From: Alphaproteobacteria bacterium
GTDB lineage: Bacteria > Myxococcota_A > UBA796 > GCA-2862545
Reading direction: 5' to 3'
Length of the DNA stretch: 64,000 nucleotides
Assembly (NCBI GenBank): GCA_020632925.1
Contig: JACKER010000016.1
Coordinates: 1-64,000, forward strand
Made by a program: the position numbers and the translations under genes. The notes beneath the pieces are model-generated. The model made no database searches, was not told the DNA's origin, and saw nothing but the letters and a program-made list of their open reading frames with translations. Positions 1 through 8,783 of this stretch are shown piece by piece (the first letter of the stretch is position 1; every line of letters begins with the position of its first letter).

Positions 1-1240
1 GACCTGCGCCCCGACCGACAACGAGCTCCGGTTCACCTGTCACGTGGTGCTCGACGCGCCCGCCGAGGTCGAGCTCGCGTTCGGGCGCGCCGACGGCACC
101 GGGAGCGTCCGGGTCCACCCCGGAGCGGGCGTGGCCCTGGAACACGACGTGGGCACCTGGTTCATGGCGCCCGAGACGACCTACGACATCGAGGCGCGCC
201 TGGCCGGCGGGGCCCCCGGGTCCGGCGTGACCACGCAGGTGACGACGGGAGCGCCACCGTCGACCGTCGGGGCGCGGATCACGGTGTCGGGGACGTCCTC
301 GACGCCCTACGTCGGCACCAGCCTGCCGTGCACGTCGGGCATGGCGGTCGCGACGGTCTTCGACACCGCCACGGGCGAACAGGTCTGGTACCAGGTCATG
401 GACGCGAACGGCAGCTTCGGCGGCTTCAACATGATCCAGTTCACCGAGGACCACACCGTGCTCGGCCAGACCGGCGACACCATCGCCGAGGTCTCGCTCG
501 CCGGAGACCCGCTGCTGGACCTGCCGTACACCGAGGACTTCCACCACGACCTGTTCCGTCGGCACGGCAAGACGTGGATCCTGTTCCGCGAGAACGTCGG
601 CGGCGTCCAGCTGGATGGCTTCGTGGTCTGGGACGCGCAGGGAGAGGAGCTGTACCGCTGGCGGGAGGCCGACGCGCTCGTCGTGCCCGTGGATGCGCGC
701 GGGGACTGGAGCCACGCCAACACCGTGTTCGTCGACGAGGACGAGTCCGTGATCCTGTCGCTCTACACGCAACACACGGTCCTTCGCGTCTCGCCCGCGG
801 GGGAGGTGATGTGGGTGATGGACTCGGCGGGCGGCGGTGCGCTCGGCAACGACTACACCTTCGACTGGACGCGGGTCGACGGCGCCGACCTGTTCACGCG
901 CCAGCACGCCACCACCCTGCGCGCCGACGGGCGGCTCCAGATGCTGGACAACGACCGGGGGCGCGGCCTGATCCTGTCGCTGGACGAGACCGCTCACACC
1001 GCGGTCGTGGAGTCCTCGTTCTCGGCCGGGCAGTCCGCCTGCGGCCCCCAGGGGACCACGATCGACACCGCGGCGGGCAACACGCTGGTGGGCTGCAGCG
1101 GGCCGGCCCTCCGGGAGTACGCCACGGGCCCCGACCCGGTCTTCAGCTCCTCGCTCGTGTGCGACAACGGCACCGCTCCCGGCGGCGGCGGCCCGGGTCC
1201 CACCGGATCCGTGCGCTGGTATCCGCTCGACGGCTGGTAG
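1..1240 (+). CDS. Arylsulfotransferase-like secreted protein, 5'-truncated by the window edge
   Basis: The reading frame is open from base 2, and its first residues (TCAPTDNELRFTC) match residues 53-65 of the next gene (SCTPTDNALRVDC). The real start therefore lies upstream; the GTG at 44 is internal. A likely beta-propeller core carries repeated motifs such as HHDLFRR, DGFVVWD and DWSHAN, which resemble the Arylsulfotransferase (ASST) families that move sulfate between phenolic compounds. The protein is probably an envelope lipoprotein like its neighbour. A Gly/Pro-rich stretch precedes the C-terminal WYPLDGW, which the paralogue also has (WYALDGW). The fold assignment is moderately confident. 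Sulfotransferase activity is uncertain because I could not place the catalytic His. Confidence 0.7.
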   Translation, partial: TCAPTDNELRFTCHVVLDAPAEVELAFGRADGTGSVRVHPGAGVALEHDVGTWFMAPETTYDIEARLAGGAPGSGVTTQVTTGAPPSTVGARITVSGTSSTPYVGTSLPCTSGMAVATVFDTATGEQVWYQVMDANGSFGGFNMIQFTEDHTVLGQTGDTIAEVSLAGDPLLDLPYTEDFHHDLFRRHGKTWILFRENVGGVQLDGFVVWDAQGEELYRWREADALVVPVDARGDWSHANTVFVDEDESVILSLYTQHTVLRVSPAGEVMWVMDSAGGGALGNDYTFDWTRVDGADLFTRQHATTLRADGRLQMLDNDRGRGLILSLDETAHTAVVESSFSAGQSACGPQGTTIDTAAGNTLVGCSGPALREYATGPDPVFSSSLVCDNGTAPGGGGPGPTGSVRWYPLDGW

Positions 1241-1290
1241 GGCTGCACGACCCGGGATAACGGGCGACTGGCCCTCGGGGTGGGGCGCGC

Positions 1291-2706
1291 ATGCGTCTGG
1301 TCGTCGTGTTCGCGTTCACGTGGGGCTGCGGCGCGCCACCGGCGGTGGAGGTGCCGGCACGTCCGAGCGCGGAGACGGGGGCGCCCGACGACACCGGCGC
1401 CCCGACACCCGAGCACACGGCCGAGCCACCCACGCCCCTGGTCACCGAGCTGTCGTGCACCCCGACGGACAACGCCCTGCGCGTCGACTGCGAGACCCGC
1501 CTGGACGTGCCCGGGTCGGTGGAGCTGCGCTGGCGGCGGGCGGATGGCTCGGGGGGCGAGCTGTCGCGACGGTCCGAGGCAGCCTCGCTCGCGCACCGCA
1601 CGCGCCTGTGGTTCCTCGCGCCCCAGACGGCGTACACCGTCGAGGCCTCCGCGGACGGGTTCGCCACGAGCGTCGCCGCGACGTTCACCAGCGGCACGCC
1701 CCCGCGCAGGGTGGCTGCGCGGCTCGAGGTCACCGGCGAGGCGGACACGCCGCTGGTGGGGACGAACCTCCCCTGCGACATCGCCAGCGCCGAGGCCGGC
1801 ATGTTCGACACCGCCACCGGCGAGCTCGTCTGGTACGAGATCATGGATCGGTCCGGGAGCTTCGGCGGCTTCGAGATGCTGCAGTTCACCGAGGACCGGA
1901 CGGTGCTCGGCTTGACGGGCGATCACGTCGTCGAGATGGACCTCGGCGGCCACACGCTCCTCCGACGCCCCTACGACCTGCCCTACCACCACGACCTGTT
2001 CCGGCGGAACGGCAAGACCTGGCTGCTGTACTCCGACCCGGTGCGCGCCGACCTCGTGCTGGACGGCTTCGTCGTGTGGGACGCGGCGGGGACCGAGGTG
2101 GCCCGGTGGCGGGAGGCCGAGGCGCTTCCCATCCCGGCGGGGGCCCGAGGGGACTGGTCGCACGCCTCCTCGATCTGGGTCGGCCCCGACGAGTCGGTCC
2201 TGCTGTCGCTGGAGGCGCGGGACACGATCCTGGCGGTCTCGCCCGCAGGCGAGGTCCACTGGGCCATCGGGGGCGGTGCTCCGACCGCGCTCCTGGAGGA
2301 CTGGTCGGCGATCGAGGGCGCGGACGGGTTCGCCATGCCCCACGCCGCCTCGCGCACCCCCGACGGTGGCGTCCAGCTGCTCGACAACGCCCACGGTCGC
2401 GCGCTCCGGCTGGCGGTGGACGAGGGCTCGGGGCTCGCGAGCGCCGTGGCGAGCTTCGACGCGGGCGCACCGCGCTGCGGACCCCAGGGCACGGCGTCGC
2501 TGTCGGCGGCGGGAGGGGTGCTCGCCGGCTGCAGCGGACCGAACGTGCGCCAGTACACCCCGTCGGGCGACGCGATCCGGTGGAGTGCCACCCTGTCCTG
2601 CGACAGCGGGGAGGGGACCAGCGGGGGACCGCGTGGGGGGCAGCTCGCCTCGCGCTGGTATGCGCTGGACGGCTGGGGTTACACCGACGGTCGGAGCACG
2701 CCATGA
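1291..2706 (+). CDS. Arylsulfotransferase-like lipoprotein, tandem paralogue
   Basis: 471 aa. The N-terminus MRLVVVFAFTWGC reads as a short type II signal with the lipid-attachment Cys at residue 13, though Trp at -2 makes the lipobox weak. A low-complexity Asp/Thr/Gly/Pro linker follows (about residues 25-48), then an Ig-like strand region and an ASST-type propeller containing YHHDLFRRNGKTW, LDGFVVWD and DWSHASS. It is clearly homologous to the gene 50 bp upstream, so the pair arose by tandem duplication. Its stop overlaps the next ATG (ATGA). It probably acts at the outer membrane or in the periplasm on an unknown substrate. Other propeller functions, such as binding without catalysis, remain possible. 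Confidence 0.75.
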   Translation: MRLVVVFAFTWGCGAPPAVEVPARPSAETGAPDDTGAPTPEHTAEPPTPLVTELSCTPTDNALRVDCETRLDVPGSVELRWRRADGSGGELSRRSEAASLAHRTRLWFLAPQTAYTVEASADGFATSVAATFTSGTPPRRVAARLEVTGEADTPLVGTNLPCDIASAEAGMFDTATGELVWYEIMDRSGSFGGFEMLQFTEDRTVLGLTGDHVVEMDLGGHTLLRRPYDLPYHHDLFRRNGKTWLLYSDPVRADLVLDGFVVWDAAGTEVARWREAEALPIPAGARGDWSHASSIWVGPDESVLLSLEARDTILAVSPAGEVHWAIGGGAPTALLEDWSAIEGADGFAMPHAASRTPDGGVQLLDNAHGRALRLAVDEGSGLASAVASFDAGAPRCGPQGTASLSAAGGVLAGCSGPNVRQYTPSGDAIRWSATLSCDSGEGTSGGPRGGQLASRWYALDGWGYTDGRSTP

Positions 2707-2957
2707 CCATCCGCCTTCCCCGCGCTGTCCTCGCCTCCCTCCTCCTGCTCGGCCTCGGTGCCGCCGTGGTCCTGGTCCGCGGCACGCCCGACGCCGCCGC
2801 CGCCACGGGCAACAAGGTCGTGTGCGCGCAGGTCCAGCAGCTGCCGGGCCGCCTGGACGAGAACTTCATCGCCACGTTCATGTCGGAGCAGATCGCGGAG
2901 GGTCGCCAGCGGTTCCAGACCGTGCAGGGCGTCTCCACCGTGCTGTGCGCGTGGTGA
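2703..2957 (+). CDS. Small exported protein with two cysteines
   Basis: 84 aa. Its ATG overlaps the preceding stop (ATGA), and its own end overlaps the next GTG start. Residues 1-26 form a classical signal or anchor (positive start, then Leu/Ala/Val-rich), followed by an Ala-rich cleavage-like site near residue 34. The mature part is about 50 residues with exactly two cysteines, at 41 and 82, which could form one disulfide. I recognise no family. Its position between an ASST-like protein and a glycosidase-like lipoprotein suggests a shared envelope role, which is inference. Confidence 0.6.
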   Translation: MTIRLPRAVLASLLLLGLGAAVVLVRGTPDAAAATGNKVVCAQVQQLPGRLDENFIATFMSEQIAEGRQRFQTVQGVSTVLCAW

Positions 2958-4930
2958 TCGCCGCGCTGCTGGCGGGATGTATCGCGGACCGCAGCTCGCT
3001 CGTGGTCCAGGTGCCCGAGGAGCACCTCGAGCTGTTCGAGAGCTACGTGCGCCACGCCGGCCACCCGGGCCTGACGGTGGAGGCTCGCAGCCGCGGCGGG
3101 GCGCGCATCGTGCTGGTCCAGGACGAGCCCGGCACCGAGGCGTACCGCATCGAGGAGGGCGGACGGCAGGTGATCGTCCACGGCAGCGACGTCCTCGGCC
3201 TGGAGTACGGCCTGGCGGACGTGCTCGAGCAGCTCGGCTTCCGCTTCCTCCACCCGACGCACCCGGTCGTGCCGACGGCGCTCGGGCCGCTCTCCGACGT
3301 GAAGGGCGGCGGCCACGTCGAGCCCCGCATGGCCCGTCGCGGGCTCCACCTCCACACGCTCCACCCGATCGAGGCGGAGATGGACCTGTGGGAGGGGATC
3401 GAGGGGGGCGACGAGCGCGCCCACCAGATCGTGGACTGGATCGTGATGAACCGCGGCAACTACGTCCAGTGGCCGATGCTCGACGACATCCTCCGCTTCC
3501 CGGGCCTGGCGCCGGACTGGCAGGAGCACACGGCGGAGATCGTGAGCTACGCGCACGCCCGTGGCGTCGACGTGGGGCTCGGCGTCCAGCTCTTCGGGTC
3601 GGGCAACCTCCAGTACGCCTTCGACCTGGTCGACGACGACGAGCTCGATCCCGTCGAGGTCCGGCGACGCCTGGAGCTGCTGGCGCCCGTCGAGCCCGAC
3701 GTGATCTCGCTGTCCTTCGGGGAGTTCTCGGGGGAGGACCCCCAGCACTTCATCGACACCGGCAACGAGGCCGTCCGCCTGATGCACGAGGTGATCGACG
3801 GCAGCGAGGTCGTGACCACGGTCCATGTCGGGAACTACGACGACCTGCGCATCGAGTGGAACGGCAAGGAGATCCTGTACTACTTCCTCGGCGCCGAGCT
3901 CGACGACGTGACCCCGTGGATCCACACGGTCATGTTCTACGATCTCTACGAGGACGCCGGCGGGGCCTACCTCCACGACGAGTTCGACGAGCACCGCGAC
4001 TACATCGAGGAGCGCCTCGCCGCGGGCCAGCCCGTCGGGTACCACCCCGAGTCGGCCTACTGGGTGGCGTTCGACGACTCCGTCCCCAACTACTTCCCGC
4101 TCTACCAGCGCACCCGGTTCACCGACCTGCAGCGGCTGATGGACCAGGGCCTGCAGGACCACGTGATGTTCAGCAGCGGCTGGGAGTGGGGGTACTGGCA
4201 GACCGACCAGCAGGTCCTGCGCTGGAACCACACGTTGCCCGACGACTGGACCACGTCCGTCGCGTGGACCTGGGCGCCCTGGGGCGACGACGGCGCGGAG
4301 CTCGCCGCCATCCAGGTGGCGCTCGCCGACCTGCAGCACGAGAAGCTGATCGGCGACCGCCTCACCGCCTGGCTCGCGGGGCGCGACGCCATCATCGACC
4401 TCGGCGACAACACGCTCGGCATCCTGAGCCAGCCCGATCGGCCCCAGGTCAACGAGATCCTGCGGATGGACGCGTCGCAGCTGGCGGAGCTGGACGCGGT
4501 GGTGGCCGGGCTCACCGATCTCGCCGACCGGACCCAGGAGCTCGCCGATCGCGCGGCGGATCTGGGCGGAACCGATCCGTGGTTCGAGGAGGCGCGGGAC
4601 GGCATCGCCATCGACGTGCTCCGGGCCAGGTTCGCGGCCACGGTGCTGAAGGGGACGGTGGCGCTGGCGCGCGGGCAGGATCCGTCCGACGACCTCGTGA
4701 ACGCCACGGCGCAGATCGGGTTCGCGCAGGAGGTGGTGGACCGGCGGCACCAGGCGCTCCACTGGACCGGCGGGGATCGGATCGTGGCGCCTTCGGACGA
4801 CAATGCGACCATCTACCGGTACGGGTACCTCGGGAAGGTCACCGAGCTCTGCTACTGGCAGCGGGAGCGGATCCTGCTGCAGAACGCGGCCACCCCGGAC
4901 GCGACGGAGCAGGTGCCGCCCTGCACCTGA
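2951..4930 (+). CDS. Glycoside-hydrolase-like lipoprotein (GH20/GH67-type N-domain)
   Basis: 659 aa from GTG 2951; GTG 2954 is equally possible. The leader MVIAALLAGC is a short signal with a perfect LAGC lipobox. Residues about 15-105 (YRIEEGG, GSDVLGLEYGLADVLEQLG, FRFLHPTHP) match the small alpha/beta domain found before the catalytic barrel in beta-N-acetylhexosaminidases and alpha-glucuronidases. The rest looks like a TIM-barrel region (NYVQWPMLDD, SLSFGEFSGED, HVGNYDDLRIEWNG) and a helical C-terminus. The likely role is carbohydrate processing at the envelope. Substrate and catalytic acids are not assigned. It overlaps the 3' end of the small gene before it, so it is translationally coupled. 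Confidence 0.6.
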   Translation: MVIAALLAGCIADRSSLVVQVPEEHLELFESYVRHAGHPGLTVEARSRGGARIVLVQDEPGTEAYRIEEGGRQVIVHGSDVLGLEYGLADVLEQLGFRFLHPTHPVVPTALGPLSDVKGGGHVEPRMARRGLHLHTLHPIEAEMDLWEGIEGGDERAHQIVDWIVMNRGNYVQWPMLDDILRFPGLAPDWQEHTAEIVSYAHARGVDVGLGVQLFGSGNLQYAFDLVDDDELDPVEVRRRLELLAPVEPDVISLSFGEFSGEDPQHFIDTGNEAVRLMHEVIDGSEVVTTVHVGNYDDLRIEWNGKEILYYFLGAELDDVTPWIHTVMFYDLYEDAGGAYLHDEFDEHRDYIEERLAAGQPVGYHPESAYWVAFDDSVPNYFPLYQRTRFTDLQRLMDQGLQDHVMFSSGWEWGYWQTDQQVLRWNHTLPDDWTTSVAWTWAPWGDDGAELAAIQVALADLQHEKLIGDRLTAWLAGRDAIIDLGDNTLGILSQPDRPQVNEILRMDASQLAELDAVVAGLTDLADRTQELADRAADLGGTDPWFEEARDGIAIDVLRARFAATVLKGTVALARGQDPSDDLVNATAQIGFAQEVVDRRHQALHWTGGDRIVAPSDDNATIYRYGYLGKVTELCYWQRERILLQNAATPDATEQVPPCT

Positions 4931-4933
4931 GGC

Positions 4934-5000
4934 GGTGTCCGAGAATTCGCGACACGCTCGGGGTGCGGCCGTGACGCCAGGGTCGCGGCTGGGGTGTCGC
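4934..5000 (+). promoter_or_regulatory. Possible activator-binding region upstream of a sigma-54 promoter
   Basis: This 67-bp stretch lies between a stop codon and a sigma-54 promoter. It contains GGTGTCCGAG (4934-4943), GCGACA (4949-4954) and TGTCGC (4995-5000). GTGTC at 4935 and GACAC at 4951 form an inverted repeat. The same GGTGTCCGAG 10-mer lies upstream of another sigma-54 promoter (51869-51878), and a GCGACA/TGTCGC inverted repeat lies upstream of a third (34464-34479). Binding by an activator is inference. Confidence 0.3.
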
Positions 5001-5049
5001 CCGATCCCGCGCTGACCGGACGATCAGCCTACGACCTGCATGATCTCGC

Positions 5050-5065
5050 TGGCACGCATCCTGCT
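5050..5065 (+). promoter_or_regulatory. Sigma-54 promoter
   Basis: TGGCACGCATCCTGCT matches the sigma-54 consensus TGGCACG-N4-TTGCW with one mismatch and keeps the invariant GG-N10-GC spacing. The -12 GC is at 5063-5064, which predicts a transcript start near 5076 and a 14-base leader to the ATG at 5090. Confidence 0.75.
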
Positions 5066-5089
5066 TCGGCACTGGGCAGGAGGTCGAGC

Positions 5090-5881
5090 ATGCGACGGTG
5101 GCTGGGGTTGTCGGGAGTGGCGGTGACGATCGGGGGCATCTGGGCATGCAGCCCGATCGAGGACCCGTTCTGTCCCAACGGGGTCTCGCCCTTCGACGGC
5201 CAGACCGGTGTCGACGCCGACGCCGTCATCGTGATCCGCACCGGCGCGGAGATCCCCTCCGACGCGCCGGACCTGCACGACACCGTGACCCTCCGCCAGG
5301 GCCACCGCAACGTTCCGTTCCACCTCGAGGTCGACGGCGACGCTGGCGAGCTGCGCCTGATCCCGGACGAGCCGCTCGCGGCGGACGCGCAGTACGAGGT
5401 CGGGGCGGTCGACTGGTACGGGCTCGGCGAGATGCCGCACTGGTGGGGGCCGTCGAGCTTCGGTCGCGACTACACGATCACAACCTTCCGGACGTTCAGC
5501 GAGCCGCGGCTGCTCGGGGCGTACAGCCTCCCGGACCAGGTGACGCTGGTGCTGGTCTTCAGCGAGCCGATGGACCTGAACACGCTCGACGGTCGGGCCT
5601 GGGGCTCTGCGGAGTCCTCGTCGACGACGCCGGAGTTCCGGCAGACGATCGAGAGCGAGCTGTCCGTCGTCGGCTTCCACGAAGGCGATCAGCACCTGGT
5701 CGAGGTGATCTCGGCGGGACCCGACGAGGCCGTCGATCTCGTGGCGGTCCGACTGGAGCCGGGCGTGATCTCGCGAAGCGGCACGGAGCTGTCCTCCGAC
5801 GGCGCCTCCGGCGAGGTGCGCTTCGAGGACGGCCAGCTGGCCCGCTACGCCGGCGCTCCCACCTGCTTCTTCGTTTTCTGA
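5090..5881 (+). CDS. Lipoprotein with Ig-like (SbsA/Big_5-type) domain
   Basis: 263 aa. I chose the ATG at 5090 because AGGAGG lies just upstream and the first 20 residues form a signal ending in IWAC, a lipobox with Cys at position 20. The mature start (NGVSPFDGQTGVDADAVIVI) is typical of bacterial Ig-like domains that begin 'P..G..V..d..i.i.F'. A second similar strand set starts near residue 150 (LVFSEPMDLNTLD). Such domains are structural or adhesive, and no catalytic motif is visible. A sigma-54 promoter directly precedes the gene, so expression is probably conditional. Confidence 0.7.
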   Translation: MRRWLGLSGVAVTIGGIWACSPIEDPFCPNGVSPFDGQTGVDADAVIVIRTGAEIPSDAPDLHDTVTLRQGHRNVPFHLEVDGDAGELRLIPDEPLAADAQYEVGAVDWYGLGEMPHWWGPSSFGRDYTITTFRTFSEPRLLGAYSLPDQVTLVLVFSEPMDLNTLDGRAWGSAESSSTTPEFRQTIESELSVVGFHEGDQHLVEVISAGPDEAVDLVAVRLEPGVISRSGTELSSDGASGEVRFEDGQLARYAGAPTCFFVF

Positions 5882-5909
5882 TCTCCCCCTCCGACTTCTG
5901 GTGGTCCCC

Positions 5910-6653
5910 ATGCACGCCCTGCTCCTCTCGCTCTCCCTCGCTCGTGCCGACGAGCCCGGTTGGACCTCGCTGGTCGACGACCCTCCCCAGGAGATGTGGA
6001 ACGACGGCCTCGTCCATCGACCCGGGATGGCCGGCGGCTCCGCCACGATGACCGGCACCGCGGTGGTCGGCCCGGTCACGCCGTTCTTCGGCCAGCTCGA
6101 CGTGGGCGGCGGCGTCCGCGTCCCCGAGACGCCCGTCGTCCTCGGCGTCACCGCGCAGGTCGTGGGTGCCCAGCTCCCGACGTTCGACGGGACGGTCGTC
6201 CACGGTCAGAGCGGCGGCGCCGAGGGATGGGTCTCGATGCGCTGGAAGCGCTGGGACCACGCGGTCTCGCTCGGCGCGTACACGGCGCTGGCGGACGGAT
6301 CCTGGTACCTCCGCCACCCCAACGAGACCGGGCCGCGGCTCGTCGGGCGCTACGTCGGGCGCCTCGACGGCAAGCGCACCGACCTGAACCTCGAAGGGCG
6401 CGTGGGGGTCGGTGAGGCCATCCCGGTGGAGATGGCCACGTCGGTGGCGGTCGTCACCGAGCTGAAGCCCTGGCTCGCGGTGTCCGCCGGCGCCGAGGTG
6501 GGGCTCGTGCCCTTCGGGATCGGCATGGTGGGCGCGCACGTCCGCCCCGTCGAGCAGCTCGAGGTGGGTGCCACGCTCGGCGTGCCCTTCCCGCTGTTCA
6601 GCGTCGGGGCCCTCGAGGTCCAGCCGGCGCTCTCCGCCAAGGCCTGGTTCTGA
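5910..6653 (+). CDS. Exported protein, possibly a small beta-barrel
   Basis: 247 aa from ATG 5910; a GTG at 5901 is possible. MHALLLSLSLARADEPGW is a short signal peptide with an ARA-DE cleavage site. The mature protein alternates polar and hydrophobic residues with many Gly, Val and Thr, and ends in a Phe (QPALSAKAWF). Both features suit an outer-membrane barrel. No family is recognised. It follows the Ig-like lipoprotein by 28 bp and may be cotranscribed from the same sigma-54 promoter. Confidence 0.6.
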   Translation: MHALLLSLSLARADEPGWTSLVDDPPQEMWNDGLVHRPGMAGGSATMTGTAVVGPVTPFFGQLDVGGGVRVPETPVVLGVTAQVVGAQLPTFDGTVVHGQSGGAEGWVSMRWKRWDHAVSLGAYTALADGSWYLRHPNETGPRLVGRYVGRLDGKRTDLNLEGRVGVGEAIPVEMATSVAVVTELKPWLAVSAGAEVGLVPFGIGMVGAHVRPVEQLEVGATLGVPFPLFSVGALEVQPALSAKAWF

Positions 6654-6694
6654 TCCATCGGGGACACCTCGAGACACGACCGGGTTGGCATCAG

Positions 6695-6708
6695 GGTACA
6701 ATCGTACC
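6695..6708 (+). promoter_or_regulatory. Inverted repeat GGTAC-N4-GTACC with a -10-like element
   Basis: GGTAC (6695-6699) and GTACC (6704-6708) form a perfect 5-bp inverted repeat with loop AATC. TACAAT (6697-6702) inside it resembles a sigma-70 -10 box; I see no good -35. It lies 41 bp before the start of the E1-like/PLP gene, so it may be a promoter with an overlapping operator. Confidence 0.35.
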
Positions 6709-6749
6709 AAGTCGGCCAAGCGAACCCGCCCCCCGTCCGCGAGGTGACC

Positions 6750-8783
6750 ATGGTTGGAGGGACTCCGTCTCCGTCTGCCCCACGTGCGGAGCAGGAGGAC
6801 TACCTCGAGCAGTTCCGGCACCGCACGCGGCTGCTCCTCGGTGAGGACGATCTGACGTTTCTGCGATCCCGCACCGTGGCCGTGGCCGGGTGTGGGGGCG
6901 TCGGAGGAGCCACCGCGATCACGCTGTGCCGCCTCGGCGTGGGCGGCTTCGTCCTCGCGGATCCGGGGATCTACGACCCGCCGGACGCCAACCGCCAGTG
7001 GGCCGCGCGGCGCTCCACGATGGGGCGGAACAAGGCCGCCGTGCACGCCGAGCTGCTCGACGACATCCAGCCCGGTGTGCGCCTGCGCGTGTTCGAGGAG
7101 GGCATCACCGAGGACAACGTCGACGCGTTCTTCGAGGGCGCGGACGTGCTCCTCGACTGCCTCGACATCTCGGTCCCCGCCGATCTGAGGGCGCGCGTCT
7201 ACCAGACCGCGATGGCGCGCGGGATGTACGCGGTGACCTCGCCGATCTTCGGCTTCGGCACGATGATGGTGATCGCGGAGCCGGGCGGCATGCCGATGGA
7301 CGCGCTGATCCGCGAGTTCGTGCGGGTCGCGTCGACGGAGTCCCGGCTGCCGCCTCGCTTTCCCGAGCACTTCTGGCCTCCGCACGTGGCCGCCATCGAG
7401 CGAGAGGTCCACAAGCACCGAGTCCCGACGAGCTCCGTCGCGGTGACGCTGGCGAGCGGGGCGGTGGCCGCCGAGCTCGCGCGGATCCTGCTCCGCGAGC
7501 GGGACGCCACGCTCCCCCCGCCGCCGGTGCTCCCGGACGTGCTGCTGATCGAGCCGCTGCGGCGTACCTGGCGGGTCCAGCGGTACGAGGAGCTGTTCCG
7601 GCCGCTGCCGGCCGTGGACCGGGCGACTCGGGAGGCGGCGTTGGCGACCGCGGGGAACAACGCCCAGCTGGCCCCGGCGGCGCACGTCGAGCTGGACCTG
7701 ATGAGCGACAGCTGGGGCGAGCGGCCGCTGCCCGACGCTCCGACCGCGGAGTCCGGAGCCAGCGCGAGCGAGCGGGCGGACGCGGCCTACGGCGTCGAGG
7801 GCGCGATGATCGTGAGCCGTGGGCGGTACGCGGAGGCCCTGCTGGCGCCGCTGATCGCCGGGTCGGGGCGCGTCGTGGGGGTGGTGGCCCCGTTCCCCAC
7901 GGCGCGCTTCCACCTCCGGGCCGCGGGTGCGCGCCTCGTGGAGGTCGGCGACGGCCTCGGCGGGGTGGACGACGCGGCGGTCGGCGCGCTGCTCGACGCC
8001 GGCGCGTCCGCCGTCTGGCTGGAGGCCTGCAACAACGAGCTGGGTGGGCCGCGGCTCGATCTCGACGTGGTCCGGGCGGTGCGGGAGCGGTGCGATCGCG
8101 CCGGTGCGCGGCTGGTGCTCGACGTGTGCCGGGTGTGGACCGACGCGGTGCGCGGTGAGGACGAGCCGGCGGCGTGGGTGCGGGCGCTGTGCGGCCTCGC
8201 GGACGTCTGCGTCGGGAGCCTGTCGAAGGACCTGCGGACCGACGTGGGCGCGCTGATCGCGTGCGCCCGGCCGGAGGACCGCGTGTGGGTGCGTGACCGG
8301 GTCGCGCTGATGACCGGCGACGGGTTGCGGCACGGGGAGGACGCTCGGATCGCGTCGCTGCTCGCCGATGTGGCGAAGGTGGTGGGCGAGGGGAGGGCGC
8401 GGGTCGCCGCCGTCGGCGCGCTGGCGGAGGGACTGCGTGGCGCGGGCATCGAGGTCGCGCGGGTCGGGGGCCACGCCGTGTTCCTCGACGCGCTCGCGCT
8501 GCTGCCCCACCTGACCGCGCTGGACCACCCCGAGCAGGTGCTCTGCAACGCGCTCTACCTCGAGGGCGTCCGCGCGGCCCCGCACCTCGGCGAGCAGCGC
8601 GACGACGTGCGCTGGGTGCGGCTCGCCGTCCCGGTGGGCCAGCCGCTGGACGTCGGGCGGGTGGTGGCGGCGGTGCGCGCGGTCCTGGCGACGAGCGACC
8701 ACCTCGGAGGGCTCGTCGTGTCGGCGACACCACCGGGTGAGCTCGGCCCCTACGCGCGCCGCTTCGCCCCGGGTGCCCCGTGA
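6750..8783 (+). CDS. E1-like (ThiF/MoeB) domain fused to a tryptophanase/tyrosine phenol-lyase-like PLP domain
   Basis: 677 aa. ATG 6750 is preferred over GTG 6744 because GAGG sits 5 bases upstream. Residues about 35-270 form a ThiF/E1 adenylation domain: AGCGGVGG nucleotide loop, DANRQ, MGRNKA and LLDCLD. These cover the ATP-binding and adenylation residues of the family, and no Zn-binding CxxC pairs are seen. Residues about 340-665 resemble fold-type I beta-eliminating lyases: CNNELGGPRLDL (N428/N429), LDVCRVWTDAV (D458) and SLSKDLRTDVGALI, whose Lys (about K493) aligns with the PLP-binding Lys of tyrosine phenol-lyase. It overlaps the next gene by GTGA. The inferred role is adenylation of a carboxylate combined with amino-acid chemistry. 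The substrate is unknown. Confidence 0.7.
   Translation: MVGGTPSPSAPRAEQEDYLEQFRHRTRLLLGEDDLTFLRSRTVAVAGCGGVGGATAITLCRLGVGGFVLADPGIYDPPDANRQWAARRSTMGRNKAAVHAELLDDIQPGVRLRVFEEGITEDNVDAFFEGADVLLDCLDISVPADLRARVYQTAMARGMYAVTSPIFGFGTMMVIAEPGGMPMDALIREFVRVASTESRLPPRFPEHFWPPHVAAIEREVHKHRVPTSSVAVTLASGAVAAELARILLRERDATLPPPPVLPDVLLIEPLRRTWRVQRYEELFRPLPAVDRATREAALATAGNNAQLAPAAHVELDLMSDSWGERPLPDAPTAESGASASERADAAYGVEGAMIVSRGRYAEALLAPLIAGSGRVVGVVAPFPTARFHLRAAGARLVEVGDGLGGVDDAAVGALLDAGASAVWLEACNNELGGPRLDLDVVRAVRERCDRAGARLVLDVCRVWTDAVRGEDEPAAWVRALCGLADVCVGSLSKDLRTDVGALIACARPEDRVWVRDRVALMTGDGLRHGEDARIASLLADVAKVVGEGRARVAAVGALAEGLRGAGIEVARVGGHAVFLDALALLPHLTALDHPEQVLCNALYLEGVRAAPHLGEQRDDVRWVRLAVPVGQPLDVGRVVAAVRAVLATSDHLGGLVVSATPPGELGPYARRFAPGAP

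Noticed and set aside
1886..4762. A 958-codon minus-strand frame across the ASST-like and glycosidase-like genes
   Set aside because: It is antisense to lipoproteins with good signals and carries no family signature.
5559..8702. A 1047-codon open frame on the minus strand opposite the E1-PLP gene
   Set aside because: Low-complexity Arg/His/Asp-rich translation, no motif, and the plus-strand frame has clear E1 and PLP motifs.
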